Positions 4,432 to 5,166 of a stretch of DNA of 5,166 nt are shown one piece after another. The stretch spans positions 1 through 5,166 of the forward strand of contig JAPPDO010000102.1 of NCBI GenBank assembly GCA_028821635.1, read 5' to 3'. The notes under the pieces are model-generated. The model had not been told where the DNA came from. It made no database searches and saw only the letters and a list, made by a program, of their open reading frames with translations. Positions within the stretch are counted from its first letter, which is position 1; each line of letters opens with the position of its first letter. The position numbers and the translations under genes are program-made. The DNA is from Ekhidna sp. GTDB lineage: Bacteria; Bacteroidota; Bacteroidia; Cytophagales; Cyclobacteriaceae.

Positions 4432-5166
4432 ATGAATATTATTAAAATAAAAAATTTATTTACAAAAATATCAAGAAATATTTTAGTATTATTTGTAGTT
4501 ACATCATTTATATTTTCATGTGAAAAGGAGAATTTATCCGATCCAGTAAATATATCTAATGTGAGCAATGAACACTTTGTTTCATTAGATATTGCAAAGG
4601 AAATAGCCAACCAAACTATGAAAGGAACCTCTAGTGATGAAAATACTCCATTACCAACAGGTAGATCTGTCGCATTTGGGAATATTTCTGAAATCTTCGA
4701 AGTTCCTGACGAAAATGAAATTGCAGCAATTTACATCATTAACTTCTCCGATGATGGATATATTATACTCTCTGCTGATGATAGAACCTCACCAATAAAA
4801 TCATTCTCGATGAATCATGGATTTCCTCTTGAGGAGGAGGAATATCCACTAGGCTTAGTTGAATGGTTAATTGTGACAGTTGGAAATATTGAAGAAATAA
4901 GACAGCTAAACATTGAGCAAAGTGACGTTGTAGCTTCTACGTGGAACTTAGAGGAGATGAGGTCTATCGTCTCTTCGTCCGGGCCAGTGCCAGAATCAGC
5001 AAATCCTGAGAGGAAATGGAAGTATGAACAAAGAGGACCGCTACTGTCAACTACATGGGGTCAAGGAAGTGGCTATAATAGTCAAGCACCTTATGTAAGT
5101 TGTGGAACAGGCGTTTCTAGGGCTCTAGCCGGATGTGTAGCCACAGCTATGGCTCAAATAATTAAT
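4432..5166 (+). CDS. Peptidase C10 (streptopain-like) lipoprotein precursor, 3' end outside the window
   Basis: The frame is open for 245 codons to the right edge with no stop, so the gene is incomplete. Residues 1-30 form a lipoprotein signal peptide: a basic start (NIIKIKNLFTKISRN), the hydrophobic stretch ILVLFVVTSFIF, then S-C with Cys30 as the lipid site. Residues 44 to about 145 look like the streptopain pro-domain/Spi inhibitor fold, with FVSLDIAKEIANQTM and IYIINFSDDGYIILSADDRTSPIKSFS, which keeps the zymogen inactive. The catalytic domain begins near GPLLSTTWGQGSGYN (202-216). It carries the active-site cysteine Cys235 in AGCVATAMAQI, which matches GCVATATAQI of SpeB. The catalytic histidine must lie beyond 5166. 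The product is probably an exported cysteine protease used in nutrition or interaction with other organisms. It is divergent from the TPR gene, far more AT-rich at its 5' end than its neighbours, and has only A-rich sequence before the ATG, as is usual in this phylum. Confidence 0.9.
   Translation, partial: MNIIKIKNLFTKISRNILVLFVVTSFIFSCEKENLSDPVNISNVSNEHFVSLDIAKEIANQTMKGTSSDENTPLPTGRSVAFGNISEIFEVPDENEIAAIYIINFSDDGYIILSADDRTSPIKSFSMNHGFPLEEEEYPLGLVEWLIVTVGNIEEIRQLNIEQSDVVASTWNLEEMRSIVSSSGPVPESANPERKWKYEQRGPLLSTTWGQGSGYNSQAPYVSCGTGVSRALAGCVATAMAQIIN

Noticed and set aside
4344..4610. An 88-codon minus-strand open frame rich in F, I, N and K
   Set aside because: It is opposite the signal-peptide and pro-domain region of the C10 peptidase. 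The composition simply reflects AT-rich DNA, whereas the plus strand has clear family motifs.

Overview
The window looks like a chromosomal segment from a member of the Bacteroidota, most likely a Cytophagales-type marine or soil bacterium. Four things point there. Promoters fit the phylum's TTG / TAnnTTTG pattern. Shine-Dalgarno sequences are absent before the starts. The gene families are typical of the phylum: a Bacteroidota-style CoA-type Nudix hydrolase, an FtsE homologue beside a small conserved protein, and a C10 peptidase lipoprotein. The long spacer is filled with palindromic repeats of a kind often seen in this phylum. The genus cannot be fixed from the sequence alone.

Layout. From the left edge to about 3770 everything reads on the minus strand. 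In transcription order (right to left) this is: a TPR-repeat lipoprotein (2688-3701), a Nudix hydrolase of the CoA pyrophosphatase type (1925-2566), the signal recognition particle RNA gene ffs (about 1735-1828) with a near-ideal promoter, a small transaldolase of the TalC/FSA subfamily (1035-1691), a 67-residue uncharacterised protein (782-985), and the FtsE-like ABC ATPase (71-781). The last two abut as TAA-ATG and are almost certainly co-transcribed, probably with the transaldolase. These are housekeeping functions: protein targeting, pentose phosphate metabolism, nucleotide clean-up and cell division.

From about 3771 to 4431 there is a 660-base spacer with no convincing gene. It is packed with repeats: a degenerate 21-base tandem array, a perfect 16-base-arm palindrome, a REP-like inverted repeat, a 14-base tandem duplication, and a direct repeat at exactly 120-base spacing. 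It resembles a landing zone for small mobile or repetitive elements, possibly including the stranded end of an IS21-type element. At about 4330 composition turns sharply AT-rich. A plus-strand gene then starts at 4432 and runs off the right edge. It encodes a secreted lipoprotein peptidase of family C10 (streptopain-like), with its inhibitory pro-domain and the catalytic cysteine visible.

No undescribed multi-gene system is visible. The points most worth following up are the non-coding ones (SRP RNA with its promoter, and the repeat island), the truncated C10 peptidase, and the active-site residues that argue for transaldolase rather than fructose-6-phosphate aldolase activity.
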